Shown: positions 43,735 to 56,360, counted from the first letter of the stretch. The stretch is 64,000 bases of DNA from Cyrtodaria siliqua (GCA_037043455.1 JAWPHD010008275.1:1-64000); one strand, 5' to 3'. Program-made: numbers and translations. Notes: generated by a model not told the origin, from the sequence alone.

Positions 43735-45089
43735 AGTGTTTAATTTTGGCGGGGAAATGTTACCATTTTATAAGTATTGTGCACGTTTGTTTTTTGCCGG
43801 TTGTGAAATCAAAGTGTCCTTTAGTTTTCTTTATTTGATGCTCTGAAACTCCCTGGTCTAATCCCTTGGACGCCTCCTTAAAGTTAATACTGCATTATAC
43901 AAACAATTGATTATATACATTTCTTCCCATGTCTTCCATGGTCTTCCCATGATTCATGGGAAGAAACTACAAAAACGTAAAATCGTTTTCTTGTTTGAAA
44001 ACCATGATATTCAACAAAAATCCCCATATCTTATACAGAAAGTCATACAATTATTTCAGTTTATAAATATTTACTGTGGTGTTTATGTGATGACAGAACG
44101 TGTATACGAAATCGTTTCGCGGAAACAGATCTCGACTAATGGACGAATGTTTGTATTTATAACCAGACAAGTACTATTCAATCCTTAAGAGGGCTTTAGT
44201 CTATCTAAAACGGAGACGAATTTACGAGATGGTTCAATATGGAATTCAGTAAGCGATCAATTATTTTGAAATGGGAAAACGTCGTTCTCAGAAGAATGAC
44301 ATGATGATAACGCTTGTCAGAAAACTGTGAAGCAAATCTGACATTTGCGATAGCGAATAGGTCGTTATGCGTGAGTTTGTTTTTTGATGATACTGTGAAA
44401 TGCATGCGTACTGCTGCAGAAAATGTCTACACAAACATTACAAGGGGAAATTGGCAAGAAAAAACACTAAAATACAGAAACACGAGAGTTACTGTTATAT
44501 GTTTTATTAAGGAATGTGGGTAAAGGTAAGCTGCATGTTCCTTAGTGTTTCATTGGGGAGATCCACTTCTTGGTGGGTATGCCTATAGACTGCTTAAGTA
44601 AGCGCCTGAATGCGTCCAAACGCCCATCGCTTTTGTGTCTATTTTTCATTGTTTTGTTATTTGGTATAAAATTGCAATATTTTCATTCATATCTAACCGA
44701 TTTTAAATAAGAATAACTTACCTGCTCAAGAAAAACAACCATGTTCTGTCAAAAGTCTGCAAACATATGGGGTGGGATGGGGTTGGGGGTGTCATTTATC
44801 TTCTCAAAATGAATGACCATATAAACATAAAGACAAAGAATCCAAACTATTTCAAAATAAGCCTTTCTTAAAAACAAATAAGAATTATTTACTGGCGACC
44901 ACACAGACAAACACTTCCCGTACTGAAACTTGCGATTACCGAAAACAGAGCCATAAACTGCAAATTGAACGTCCAGAAAACAATTAAAAATTCATCGATT
45001 GTCATTTACTAGTGCGCTTCGCACGCAATGAAGCCCCGGAGTCTACAAACAAAATGGTATTTCACCTAAGCTTCGTGTATAAAGAGGAC
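43261..45089. other. No gene seen; (GT)15 run
   Basis: Unique AT-rich DNA with an uninterrupted GT run at 43703-43732. Frames of 60-93 codons on both strands have no domains. Confidence 0.55.
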
Positions 45090-47075
45090 ATATACGTATA
45101 AAGTGGACGGATACAGGGGGACAGATACGTATTCATAAGGGGGACATATACGTATACATAATTGGGGAACATATATGTCACACACACATATACATGTGGG
45201 GACGATAACCAGTAGGACATATACGTATGTGGTTGGCATAGGAGAATGATTACCAGGTAGACATATACGTATGTGGGATGATTATCCATTGGACATGTAC
45301 GTACGTGGTTGACATACGGGGATGATTACCAGGTAGACACATACGTATCAGGGGACGATAACCATTGGACATATCCGTACGTGGTTGACACACGGGAATG
45401 ATTACCTGATAGTCACATACGTATGTGTGGATGATAACCAACTGAACATATACGTACGTGGTTGACATACGGGGATGATTACCAGGTAGACAGATACGTA
45501 TGTGGGATGATAACCAATTGGGCATATTCGTACGTGGTTGACATACGGGGATGATTACCAGGTAGACAGATACGTATATATGTGGGGATGATAACCAACT
45601 GGACATATACGTACGTGGTTGACATACGGGGATGATTACCAGGTAGACAGATACGTATGTGGGATGATAACCAATTGGGCATATTCGTACGTGGTTGACA
45701 TACGGGGATGATTACCAGGTAGACAGATACGTATATATGTGGGGATGATAACCAACTGGACATATACGTACGTGGTTGACATACGGGGATGATTACCAGG
45801 TAGACACATACGTATATATGTGTGGATGATAACCAACTGGACATATACGTACGTGGTTGACATACGGGGATGATTACCAGGTAGACACATACGTATATAT
45901 GTGTGGATGATAACCAACTGGACATATACGTACGTGGTTGACATACGGGGATGATTACCAGGTAGACACATACGTATATATGTGTGGATGATAACCAATT
46001 GGACATATACATACGTGGTTGACATACTACAATGATTACCAAGTAGTCACATACGTATGTGGGATGATAACCAATTGGACATATAGGCACGTGGTTGACA
46101 TACTACAATGATTACCAGGTAGACACATACGTATGTGGGATGATAACCAATTGGGCATATTCGTACGTGGTTGACATACGGGGATGATTACCAAGTGGTC
46201 ACATACGTATTTATGTGGGGATGATAACCAATTGGACATATACATACGTGGTTGACATACGGGGATGATTACCAGGTAGACACATACGTATGTGGGATGA
46301 TAACCAATTGGGCATATACGTATATATGTGGGATGATAACCAATTGGACATATAGGCACGTGGTTGACATACTACAATGATTACCAAGTAGTCACATACG
46401 TATGTGGGATGATAACCAATTGGACATATAGGCACGTGGTTGACATACTACAATGATTACCAGGTAGACACATACGTATGTGGGATGATAACCAATTGGG
46501 CATATTCGTACGTGGTTGACATACGGGGATGATTACCAAGTGGTCACATACGTATATATGTGGGGATGATAACCAATTGGACATATACATACGTGGTTGA
46601 CATACGGGGATGATTACCAGGTAGACACATACGTATGTGGGATGATAACCAATTGGACATATTCGTACGTGGTTGACATACGGGGATGATTACCAAGTGG
46701 TCACATACGTATATATGTGGGATGATAACCAATTGGACATATAGGCACGTGGTTGACATACTACAATGATTACCAGGTAGACACATACGTATCAGGGGAC
46801 GATAACCATTGGACATATACGTACGTGGTTGACATACGGGGATGATTACCAAGTGGTCACATACGTATATATGTGGGATGATAACCAATTGGACATATAG
46901 GCACGTGGTTGACATACTACAATGATTACCAAGTAGTCACATACGTATGTGGGATGATAACCAATTGGGCATATTCGTACGTGGTTGACATACGAGAATG
47001 ATTACCAAGTGATCACATACGTATATATGTGGGATGATAACCAATTGGACATATAGGCACGTGGCTGACATACAC
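45090..47075. repeat. 75-81-bp dimeric minisatellite, about 25 copies
   Basis: A full unit spans GTGGTTGACATACGGGGATG, ATTACCAGGTAGACACATAC, GTATATATGTGTGGATGATA, ACCAACTGGACATATACGTA and C. Each unit consists of two related halves (GATGATTACCAGGTAGACAC and GATGATAACCAATTGGACAT), so the ancestral unit was about 38 bp. Forms with GTATATATGTG are 81 bp; forms without the TATA insert are about 75. Variants (GGGGATG or CTACAATG; GACATATAGGCAC) recur in blocks. Minus-strand frames up to 203 codons are artefacts. Confidence 0.93.
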
Positions 47076-47591
47076 CCATATTTTACTTTATATACATTAG
47101 CGTTTCAAAATAATTCGTTATCACAATTCCTAATCCCTTGTATGGCTAAGTACTGAACTTGAAACGTAACAATGAATCCCGCTGGCATTTTAGTAAAGTA
47201 TGTCTGAGCTGTTAAGAGCTTTTTACTAATGTTTTAGATTACAGCGTATTTATGTGACCTAGCAACAATCTGTCTGCTGGTGCAAGACAATTCGGTATTT
47301 AAATTTGGCGACAGAATTGCTCGCCTGGTGTAAAACGGAATTTATAAGGAAATTGTCAGCATTAAACAACATAATAATTAACTAAAATAGGTTTTTCTCT
47401 AAAGACTTAGTTTGATATGATATTAAAGCCGCTATCTTGCCAAAACAGGCACCGATTACGACAGCTGTACACAGTTTCTAGACCTACCAACGATAACGTA
47501 TAATGTGACTTTGTTACCCAGCAATAATTAATAGTGTATTGTGTGCATGTTCTTTCCTGTTTCAATTCTTTAATATTGCTTTTTCATTTAC

Positions 47592-47624
<33 letters not shown>

Positions 47625-48104
47625 GTCGTTAGAATTTGATTTGTGTTAATTGTAGTTTGCAGTTATCTATGTTTAAGGTTTCATTTGCAAATATGGAGCG
47701 GTAATTAATATTAAGACTCAGTGCTCCTTACAAATAGTTTAACTCTGAACGGCCATTCTCTGAGTTTCTCACCAGGCTTATATATCAAGTGGTCAGCCAA
47801 AAAGTGATATTAATAGAAAAATATGTATACTTTAAGAACTTCAAGGTAACCACACATTAATCAACTGACCCTTCCCTGTATGAATACAGGAAGCTGCCGA
47901 ACCCACTGGTAGCAGTTTTTGTCATATATCTGAGAATTTATACGGACCTAATCAATCATAGTCAATTTAGTTCCGCCGAAATATACTGGTCAGTATTTAA
48001 ATATATATATATAAATAGCCCGGACAGATTTTGTCCACTTCACCATGACAACCACTCTTGAGAAATAATCACAAAAAAATGGCATGCAGCTACCTACAGA
48101 TCAC
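47076..48104. other. No gene seen; (AT)n run
   Basis: Unique AT-rich DNA with (AT)13 at about 47598-47624. Confidence 0.6.
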
Positions 48105-48176
48105 TTGCTCCTTATACCTCAACGTGATACATTAAAAGAAAGTTGATCTACATTCTGAATTGATTGTTTTCTCAGG
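48105..48176 (+). other. 72-bp direct repeat, copy 1; possible zero-length (recursive) splice site
   Basis: The segment CTCCTTATACCTCAACGTGA to GATTGTTTTCTCAGG occurs here and at 48808-48880 with about two differences. The copy ends with a good 3' splice acceptor (TTGATTGTTTTCTCAG) and is followed at once by a donor-like GTAAGAAT. An acceptor joined to a donor is the recursive splice-site form. No neighbouring exon is recognised. Confidence 0.4.
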
Positions 48177-48807
48177 TAAGAATCTTTATTATTTTAATAC
48201 ATATGCACTTTATCACAATTTATTCTGTCTAGTTCTATTTGGAATAATGCATTGTTTCATGTGCAATTCATGCTTGGACGTTTGTCATAATCAAAATGAA
48301 GTATTCAACTTCGGTTCAATAATTCTAAGAATAAATACTAGAAATAAACGTATTGCAAGTTTAACTTAAGGTCACGGTCATTGTCCGTACGACTTCTCAA
48401 TTTCAATAATATTGTTTATCTACATCTGTATGTAATGTAAATTCGATGCAGGCATATAACAAGTTGGTGAATAACCTATGTTCCGACTGATACGTATACG
48501 ATTATTGTTCATACAGACATACTTGTATTCTAAGGGATTGATTCATAAATATATTGATTGATTCATAAATATATTACATACATGTAAACAGTGTTCTTCT
48601 ATTAATGCGATTTGTGTATTCATGTTTACATGATAGAGTCAGGAACTATTTTATTTGTTAACCTAAGTATTTAACGAGTTTACTTTATTCGCATACACTT
48701 ACTTTTATTATTCTGAGCAAATTAGGAGTTACATATTTGTATGTGTATATTTAATAGTACATACTATTATGCACATGTTAACCCTTATTGTATGTAACAA
48801 TAAGGAC
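48177..48807. other. No gene seen between the 72-bp repeats
   Basis: Unique AT-rich DNA; TTGATTCATAAATATATT is duplicated at about 48538-48577. The 69-codon frame at 48160-48369 has no domain. Confidence 0.5.
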
Positions 48808-48991
48808 TTGCTCCCTTATACCTCAACGTGATACATTAAAAGAAAGTTGATCTACATTCTAAATTGATTGTTTTCTCAGGCCCCACAGAAGTGATCACCC
48901 GGAGTACCTAAGCCAAGCGAGTATAACCCCATATAGTAACACGGTCACAACTTCATATGTTGCGAATCCGAGCTCTGTTACTATACTATAA
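48808..48991 (+). other. 72-bp direct repeat, copy 2, followed by a short open segment
   Basis: The repeat (48808-48880) ends TTTTCTCAG at 48879. Downstream the phase starting at 48881 stays open for 36 codons (PHRSDHPEYLSQASITPYSN and onwards) to TAA at 48989-48991, and this stretch is less AT-rich than its surroundings. It could be a terminal exon. There is no homology, and 36 codons can be open by chance. Confidence 0.25.
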
Positions 48992-50808
48992 AAGGCTACC
49001 CAGCCAGGCAAATCATCACTTATGTCATTTTCAATTATGAGTATTTTAAGTACACGGGTATAAATCGAGACATTTAATCGGCAACTATGCATTATTGTAT
49101 GACCATTACAAATGGATACTTTTTGAAAAAACGGTTTTGTAGTGAAGTTTGGAGGTTTAGTTTCTTCAGGTCGTCAGTTCAAAGACAATATTACCTTTAA
49201 GAGCGTGTTCTGAAGTTATTGCATGCGCAATTATTCTCGCTTGCCAGAGTTTCACGATGGTACCCGGCACAATCTTTGTTTACCTGGGAACGATGCTGAT
49301 TGACCAATCAGATGCATCCGCTTCAAACTGAAGCGGACACATTAACATAATCGATCATGATCAATAACCGATCGATAATTAATGTTTAGTGCGATTGTTT
49401 TGAGCTCACTAAAACTTACCACAATATGCTTCTAATTTATTATTATAAAGTATATATTTTCTAAAAAGCAATTAAAACGGAATACTAACAGTCTAAATTA
49501 TCTACGGCTCATACCACCCGCAAGTATTTATCGCTGGTTATAGTCAGAGTGGACAGTCGTAACTCTTAGATGTGAAACTTGAATTGAATTGGGTTTTTAC
49601 GGCGCACCAACACATGAAAGGTTATATGACGCCTAACAGGAATGAACGTGACAGGCTCATCCTCCATTTACATCAAGATAAAATTATTATGGAGAATGTA
49701 CCTAGAACCTTCTTGCCTGCAGAACTTCAGAGTTGCTGCAAGTTCTATAGTAGACACTCCATTTACGATGGAGCCACGTTTCCACGTTTGCATCCGCTGT
49801 TTCATTATAAAGACCTTGAATGAGCATGATCAAAAATTACAATATGAATGGGGGGAGGTGAGGCGGGTCCTACCCCTCTGCATATGACAGTGTGTTTGTG
49901 AGATTGCAGTGGTTGTATTCTACCCCGAGAACCCCACGGGGCTGAGATGTGAGAAAGAGGTTCACAGTATCCCCAAGATCCGGCACCTTTCATTGTCACT
50001 GTCTTAATATAGCTGTGTGTGGTTGAATGCTTCACTGTGTTCCCACTTATATGCGCTATAATCGAATATATAATGTATATAGAAGAACAAAGGAAATCCA
50101 GAATATTTACTGACAGTAATAAACTATGACATTTAACCTTGTGAATAAATGAAGTAATATTCTTCCTGTTTGAAGGAAAATACGGTCTATAGTTCAATAT
50201 GCATATATTCTATCTGTGTTATATATATATAAAGGGAGACAATATTTGCGAACTACCAAGGACAGACAACCTTCGGACGAACTACGGCAGAGCGCCTAGC
50301 TATGAAATCAATCGTATGCATTCACTTCCTTTAAAGGATAGCTGCAACACACGCTGATATACTGTATCTCTACATCATGGAGGCACAATTAACATATACA
50401 CGCGCACATATCGTCTTCGTAGTAGACTTGTCATTTTCCAATTCGATTAGATGACAATAAACCATAGTTTCCCAAATGTATAATCGGTGCTTTGGCACTG
50501 GCTAATAATATAAAGCCCTGTAAAACGACATATTAAATTCGTTTAAATTGACATTTATTTGATACATTAGGGACCATTAATGTAATTTGGTGTACCTCCT
50601 ACTGCCATTCTTTGTAGCGTTTATGTACATGACAGGTCAACACGTGTGTGACTTGTCTGTGACTTTAACACCTAACGCTGTATTAGTTTTGTTTTTATTT
50701 TCCGTTCTAGTACATTTTCCGAAATAGATATTTAAATAGTGATTTGCACTTTTTCTTAAAGTCCTTATTTTTGCGATGACCTTTTATATTAATTGAAGTG
50801 CACGAGTA
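48992..50808. other. No gene confirmed
   Basis: Unique sequence. Frames at 49572-49887 (+) in two phases and 49805-50197 (-) overlap and lack known domains. GGGTTTTTACGGCGCACCAA near 49590 looks like a dispersed-repeat fragment. TATATATATAAAGGG at 50222 is TATA-like, without further support. Confidence 0.45.
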
Positions 50809-51345
50809 ATGGTCCTGGCTAGTGCGTTGTGTGATTACCGACTCATATACAAAGTCACTATCTAGGACAATGGGACAGGAGTTCTGACTCGTGCGTTGTG
50901 TGATAGCTCATATAACAAAGTCACTATCTAGAACAATGGGACAGGCGGCCTGACTCGTGCGTGGTGAGATAGCTCATACATTCACATATACAAAGTCACT
51001 ATAAGTCACTATCTAGAGCAATGGGACAGGAGTTCTGCTTGTGCGTTGCGTGATAGCTCTTACAAAGTCACTATCTAGAAAAATGAAACAGGAGGCCTGG
51101 CTCGTGCGGTGTGTGTTAGATTTTATACAAAGTCACTATCTAGAACAATGAAATAATAGGCCTGGCTCGTGCGTTGTGTGATAGCGTTTATACAAAGTCA
51201 CTATCTAGAACAATGGAACACTGATGGTGAGGAGGCCTGACCTTGCGTTGTGTGATAGCTATTATACATAATCACTATCTAGAACAATTGAACAGGAGTC
51301 CTGGCTCGTGCGTTGTATGAAAGCTTATACTAAATCACTATCTAG
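50809..51345. repeat. Minisatellite of about 65 bp, 8 copies
   Basis: Units carry CTGGCTCGTGCGTTGTGTGA, TAGCT.ATACAAAGTCACTA and TCTAGAACAATGGGACAGGA. They begin near 50815, 50890, 50951, 51035, 51097, 51161, 51237 and 51302, with unit length varying 61-84 bp. Confidence 0.9.
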
Positions 51346-52535
51346 TACAAGAAAATGTTCATGAACCTCATCACTTCGACGCAGATAATACTGTTTATCA
51401 ATAAAACAGCGCATCGTTACGAATGCCGAGAACCAGGTTAATGTAAACTGGTATTAGTTGTTGACAGCACTCGTTGAAACCAAACTTCAATTTCCGGGAC
51501 CCGTCACAATGATAAACCACTATTAAATCCAAGTTTTTTATTATTGAAAAGCGTGTTTATGCGCATTTCAACTTCTATCTAAAGCATCGCATGCACATTT
51601 TCTAATAATCTCAAATCATAAAATAATATCATGATAACTGGGAAAGAAATGAGAAATAATATAAGAAAAAAAAAATTCAAGAGGAAATAAAATGAAGATA
51701 AAAAGCTGACGCATCATATCACGTTTTCCAACTCGGTGAATAAATGAGCACGCACATCTCTATCTTCAGATTTTGTATAGCGAAATAACTATGGTGAAAT
51801 GCATAGCAAACATGACGAGCCCCAGTGGCAATCGTAATATACTGAACGAAAGAGAAACGCAACTCGGAAATTTGCGCTATATATTGTATATACTAGGCTG
51901 GGTATTCATTTGTTTACTTAATATTGCCTATATTATACTGTATTGTTTTGTATATGTAATATTTAGTAACGATGTCATTTGTCACTTTAATAAAATAATA
52001 AAATATTAATAAAATAATAAAATATATACTGCAAACTTAATTTTACATAATATTCAAAAAAAATCCCAAAATGTTTTGTAAGAAAAAAGAGTTGCAGTTA
52101 GTTAGAGATAGGAAACAACTGTGATGTTGTAGACGTTTTAATCACAGTACACTTTGTAACAAGTAATTCATAAATGTTGAAGTTCCTCTTTGAAAAATTG
52201 AGCCATTTCAGTACTGTATTTAACGTAAAGAGTTTACAAAATTGTGCATCCTATATAAGTTTGCTCACATGCTTGAGCCAAAACGCGTAATCTGTCAAAA
52301 ATGAAACTTTGAAGGAATTCTATTTGTTGTATTATGTGTTGTTTTAGTTTGTTTTTTTTCCGAAAGGAAAGGTCTTACGTAGCCATGTACCATTCGATTA
52401 ACAGTGTTCAGCATATTGTAAATACAATATATTTATAAAGGTCACAGACAACCATTGATTTCCCCATAGGCCACCATTATAGCATATTATAGCCTCTAGG
52501 GCCCTGGCTTTCCAATATCTCGTAGCCATAACTTG
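51346..52535. other. No gene seen
   Basis: Unique AT-rich DNA. A 78-codon frame at 51773-52009 with a hydrophobic C-terminal half (LGWVFICLLNIAYIILYCFV) could encode a membrane segment. AT-rich DNA gives such frames by chance and nothing else supports it. Confidence 0.45.
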
Positions 52536-52583
52536 CCTGAACCCCCCACCCCACCCCCACCCACCCCACTCCCCACCACCCCA
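52536..52583. repeat. C-rich low-complexity tract
   Basis: Runs of CCCC/CCACCCC; the minus strand has several G4 runs and could form a quadruplex. Confidence 0.85.
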
Positions 52584-52847
52584 GTTATGCAGTTGTTTTC
52601 CCGCCAAATGTCAAAGTTTACCTACTTTCATTTTTCAATCATAGTTTTAAAAAACAATTATAAAAATCTATATTAAATATTCCATTTTGAAGAAAACATA
52701 TTTATGTGTGAATTCTAAAGCTGTTTTATTTCAGTCATTTTATTGTATCCAATCCATGACTTCATTATGGTAAAAATTAGTCTCAGATTCCCTAGACCTT
52801 TTTTTTGACCAATCACAGCCTGTTTTATTTAGTAGACACGGACCTAT

Positions 52848-52888
52848 AGCGGAAATTCCCGAGTTGCAGTTCTTTTTCGTTTCAGTAT
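52848..52888 (+). repeat. Dispersed repeat shared with 1401-1443
   Basis: TATAGCGGAAATTCCCGAGT followed by TGCAGTTCTTTTTCGTTTCA matches the segment at 1401 in the same orientation. The class is unknown. Confidence 0.65.
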
Positions 52889-54534
52889 AGAACCAACCAA
52901 TCGATTGTAAATAATAAACGTATTAAACTAGACATACATAATGCAAATGCATGACATCGCAAGAATACAAGATGTTGCTATAAAAAAGACCATGATTGCA
53001 AGACATACATGTTAAATGTGTTGGCCGTCTTTCGAATGTATTGCATATAAAAAGTTAACGACGCCGACGAAGAGTGATCTCAATACCTCATGCTCAGGTG
53101 AGCTAAGAAAAATGGTGTCAAAATACATTTATTTAAATAATCTATTATATAATTAGATATCAATTAATCAGATTGAAGGTATGATAAAAGTAATACTATC
53201 TTGCATTGTATAAAGATTGCAAGTTTTATATAAATATGGAGCACGTGTACTAAGAATTGCATGTTTTATTTAGCAAATACGTTTACGCACAGACATATTA
53301 ATAAACAGATAGGAAACTTCCCACCTTAACCAATGAAGTAACCAAAATATCACGTGGCACCTTAACTTTTCCTTCTATCTTCTTTCTCAGTTATTCACTG
53401 GTTTGGATGAGAAAAGATTCATAGCAAAAATGGGATTTTAATAATTTTTTGTTTATTTTCAAAAAAGGAAATTGTATAAAAATATGTTTAAAGTTAAAAA
53501 TGTCATCATTTGTCACTTTTCTCTAAAAATCAAGGTTTTGACATAGTCAAAGTTTCCGTCAAACTCCTTTTCTGCTCTAAATGTAAGAGAAAGTAAAATA
53601 CTATCATTGGAAAGAAAATTAAATGTGTGATGGGATTTGGCATGAATGAAACTTGTATCGATAAAACTCTTCATTATATGTTTGTTTAAAGTTAGGAAAT
53701 ATTTTGTGAAATTTTCGCACTGTGCCACTTGAAATTTAGATAATGTTCGTAGTGTCCAATCTATTTGTTATTAGGTATGTGGTTTACGTTAACGGCACTA
53801 TAATTAAACCATCAGTGAGCGCAGATATTGTAGCCCCTTGGATCCGACGGTACTTGCCAATTTTTCTCTTAGACATCTGTGTATGCAAATTGTGAGATTG
53901 CTTCTAAGCCTAAATCCTCACTTCGTATTACCAGACAGAGAAAAATATATTAAGGCAGGTCAATAGGGGTTTCTTTCTAAGAAAAAAATCTATTTATGTA
54001 TTCCTCAGTTGTATTGATTAGTATGGTATAAAACTGCCGAGAGCCAAGATAAAATGCCATTTTTTCTGTCGTTATAAATGAGAAAACGTACTTTTTGTAC
54101 TTTTTCGTCGAAATTTGAAACTAATATCACGTTATTCTCGTCACACGTTTACTAAGTGAAATTTACATTAATAATCTATGAATTTCACGATAAAATATTG
54201 AATTTCTTGTCGCCTACACTTTGTGATACAGTTCAGCTTAATTTCTTAAATACATATTTGTCTGTGCATGTAATCCATCGACTAGTAGACACTTTCTTAA
54301 ACCAATACGCTGTAATATTACGAATGATACAACAGAGATATCGGACAGGCGGAACCGTAAACGCAAACCTTCACATGGCCTTCATACCTCATGAACATCT
54401 AACCTCGTCAATTACATTTCTGTTTATGTTACCGTGTAACGAGTAGAGAGATAAATCAATGTACTATTACGAAATTTATGGTTTCCTAGATTACGATTCC
54501 TGAAACAAACTTCGGTCAACACATTCCGTTTCTT
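52889..54534. other. No gene seen
   Basis: Mostly unique AT-rich sequence. Near 53060-53105 GACGCCGACGAAGAGTGATC plus CAGGTGAGCTAA resembles the end of a GGCGTC-type element. The 96-codon frame at 54156-54446 has no recognisable domain. Confidence 0.5.
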
Positions 54535-54705
54535 TGTTTGTTTAAAGGGTGTTTTACGTCATTTTTAGTTAGACCATATATGACGGTCGAGTGTTTTTAA
54601 AAAAAGATGTGGTAGATACAGACCGTCCCATTTTCCCTGGGTAGAACAAGTTCTGTATACATTCCGCCATCCGCAAGAATCAACATTTCTCAACTGACAT
54701 TTCGT
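54535..54705 (-). mobile_element. tRNA-derived SINE, copy 3, lacking the tRNA head
   Basis: The left end is the tail inverse (TTTGTTTGTTTAAAGGGTGT, TTTACGTCATTTTTAG), then the body inverse (TATGACGGTCGAG, CCTGGGTAGAACAAGTTCTG, CATCCGCAAGAATCAACATT). The head is missing; the copy stops about 15 bp before the fold-back element. Confidence 0.75.
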
Positions 54706-54721
54706 TTCGATTGCGCAGTTA

Positions 54722-55207
54722 CAAGGGTAGCAACCTACGTCACGCGCACGCGCCAATATGGATCCGTTTACATACACGGAAGCTCGATTCGGAAGCTGGT
54801 ATGTGGATTTTTATTAAGATTTACAAAACATTTGGTAAATTGACAATGCCCACCGTACCACATGGATTTGAAGGCTTTTATTAAACCTTAAATACGCTGT
54901 AAACTCCCAACCGTTTGTTAGTTTACCAACCGTTTGTTAGTTTACTTCGATACAATCGCATTTCCACCAAAATGTAAACTGTATCCGGCTTGGAAATGCG
55001 ATTGTATTGAAGTAAACTGACAAACGGCTGGGAGTTTACAGCGTATTTAAGGTTTAATAAAAGCCATGTGGTACGGTGGGGATTGTCAATTTACCAAATG
55101 TTTTGTAAATCTTAATAAAAATCCACTTACCAGCTTCCGAATCCAGCTTCTCTGTATGTAAACGGATCTGTTTTAGCGCGTGCGCGTGACGTAGGTTGTT
55201 ACCCTTG
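54722..55207. mobile_element. 486-bp fold-back element
   Basis: Almost the whole element is an inverted repeat: arms 54722-54965 and 54992-55207 with a 26-bp loop. The ends read CAAGGGTAGCAACCTACGTC and its inverse GACGTAGGTTGTTACCCTTG. The left arm is longer because a 19-bp segment (ACCGTTTGTTAGTTT...) is tandemly duplicated near 54910-54945. The terminal 35 bp are CpG-rich (CACGCGCACGCGC). It abuts the 31-bp array. No coding sequence. Confidence 0.92.
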
Positions 55208-55807
55208 AATTAGACAATGATTCTCGACAATCTCCGGAGACACCTTGATGATTCTCGACAATCTCCGGCGACACCGTGATGATTCTCTACTATCTCCGGA
55301 GACACCGTGATGATTCTCGACAATCTCCGGAGACACCGTGATGATTCCCGAAAATCTCTGAAGACACCGTGATAATTCTCGACTATCTCCGGATATATCG
55401 TGATGATTATCGAAAATCTCCGGAGACACCGTGATGATTCTCGGCAATCTCCGGTGACACCGTGATGATTCTCGACAATCTACGGAGACACCGTGATGAT
55501 TCTTGACTATCTACGGAGACACCGTGATGATTCCCGAAAATCTACGGAGACACCGTGATGATTCTCGTCAATCTCCGCAGACACCATGATGATTCTCGAC
55601 TATCTCCGGAGACACCGTGATGATTCTCGACAATCTCCGAAGACACCGTAATGATTATCGAAAATCTCCGGATCTCCGGAGACACCGTAATAATTCACGA
55701 CAATCTCTGGAGACACTGTGATAATTCTCGACTATCTCCGGATATATCGTGATGATTATCGAAAATCTCCGGATACACGTTGATAATTTTAGATGATCTC
55801 CGAAGAC
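55208..55807. repeat. 31-bp minisatellite, about 19 copies
   Basis: The unit is TGATGATTCTCGACAATCTC plus CGGAGACACCG. It contains the palindrome CTCCGGAG. Variants include GACTATC, ATCTACGG and GGATATATCGTG. The array is split by the MITE at 55818-56247 and resumes at 56258-56360. Confidence 0.93.
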
Positions 55808-55817
55808 ACCGTGATGT

Positions 55818-56247
55818 CAGTCGTGAAAACTCGGCCAATCCCGTCATTCTTCTGGGTGTGTGTCTATATCGACGCTTCGGTAATTTACAAATCTCGACAT
55901 TTTGATCGCCGGAAGGCAACGGCACAGAAAATAGTGCCCTGTTTCTTAGCTGTTGCTATGTAAACATATAGCCGTTAGCCAAACGTGTTGATGTATAATT
56001 TGCGTTGCATGTTGTTTTTTTTACAATACAGATGAAGGTTTTATCACTTTTTTCATGTAAGTAAACCATAGATGGAGCAATCGGCTAAATGACATTGCAA
56101 AAATTTTGATGATAACTTTGATTTTGAATGCAAATTCGTTTTGGCGGGAATCTAAGGCACGTAATGCTAGGCTGACGTAGCCAATAGGCAAACCTTTGAT
56201 ATACATTCGAGTTATGCTTCGGAGCAGTGTACGAGATGTTGCGAATG
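55818..56247. mobile_element. Mutator-like MITE, copy 2, with 9-10-bp target duplication
   Basis: The array sequence ACCGTGATGT lies on both sides (55808-55817 and 56248-56257). The element begins CAGTCGTGAAAACTCGGCCA and ends CGAGATGTTGCGAATG, and matches copy 1 (11529-11952) along its length, with about 80 percent identity by eye. Minus-strand frames at 56021-56389 are shadows. Confidence 0.9.
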
Positions 56248-56257
56248 ACCGTGATGT

Positions 56258-56360
56258 TTCTCGACAATCTCCGAGGATACCGTGATGATTCTCGACACTC
56301 TTTGGAGACACCGTGATGATTTTCGACAATCTCCGGAGACACCGTGATGATTCACGACAC
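56258..56360. repeat. 31-bp minisatellite, right remnant
   Basis: About three units (TTTCTCGACAATCTCCGAGG and following) continue the array beyond the MITE. Directly after it, 56363-56400 is an inverted fragment of the SINE 3' body (ACGGTCGTTTTTTATGATGG). Confidence 0.88.

Noticed and set aside
48105..48880. Pair of long terminal repeats of a small LTR element
   Set aside because: The repeats are only 72 bp, lack TG...CA ends, and no primer-binding site or polypurine tract is visible between them.
49572..50197. Possible small genes on both strands (83, 81 and 130 codons)
   Set aside because: The frames overlap in different phases, have no recognisable domain, and begin in what looks like a dispersed-repeat fragment.
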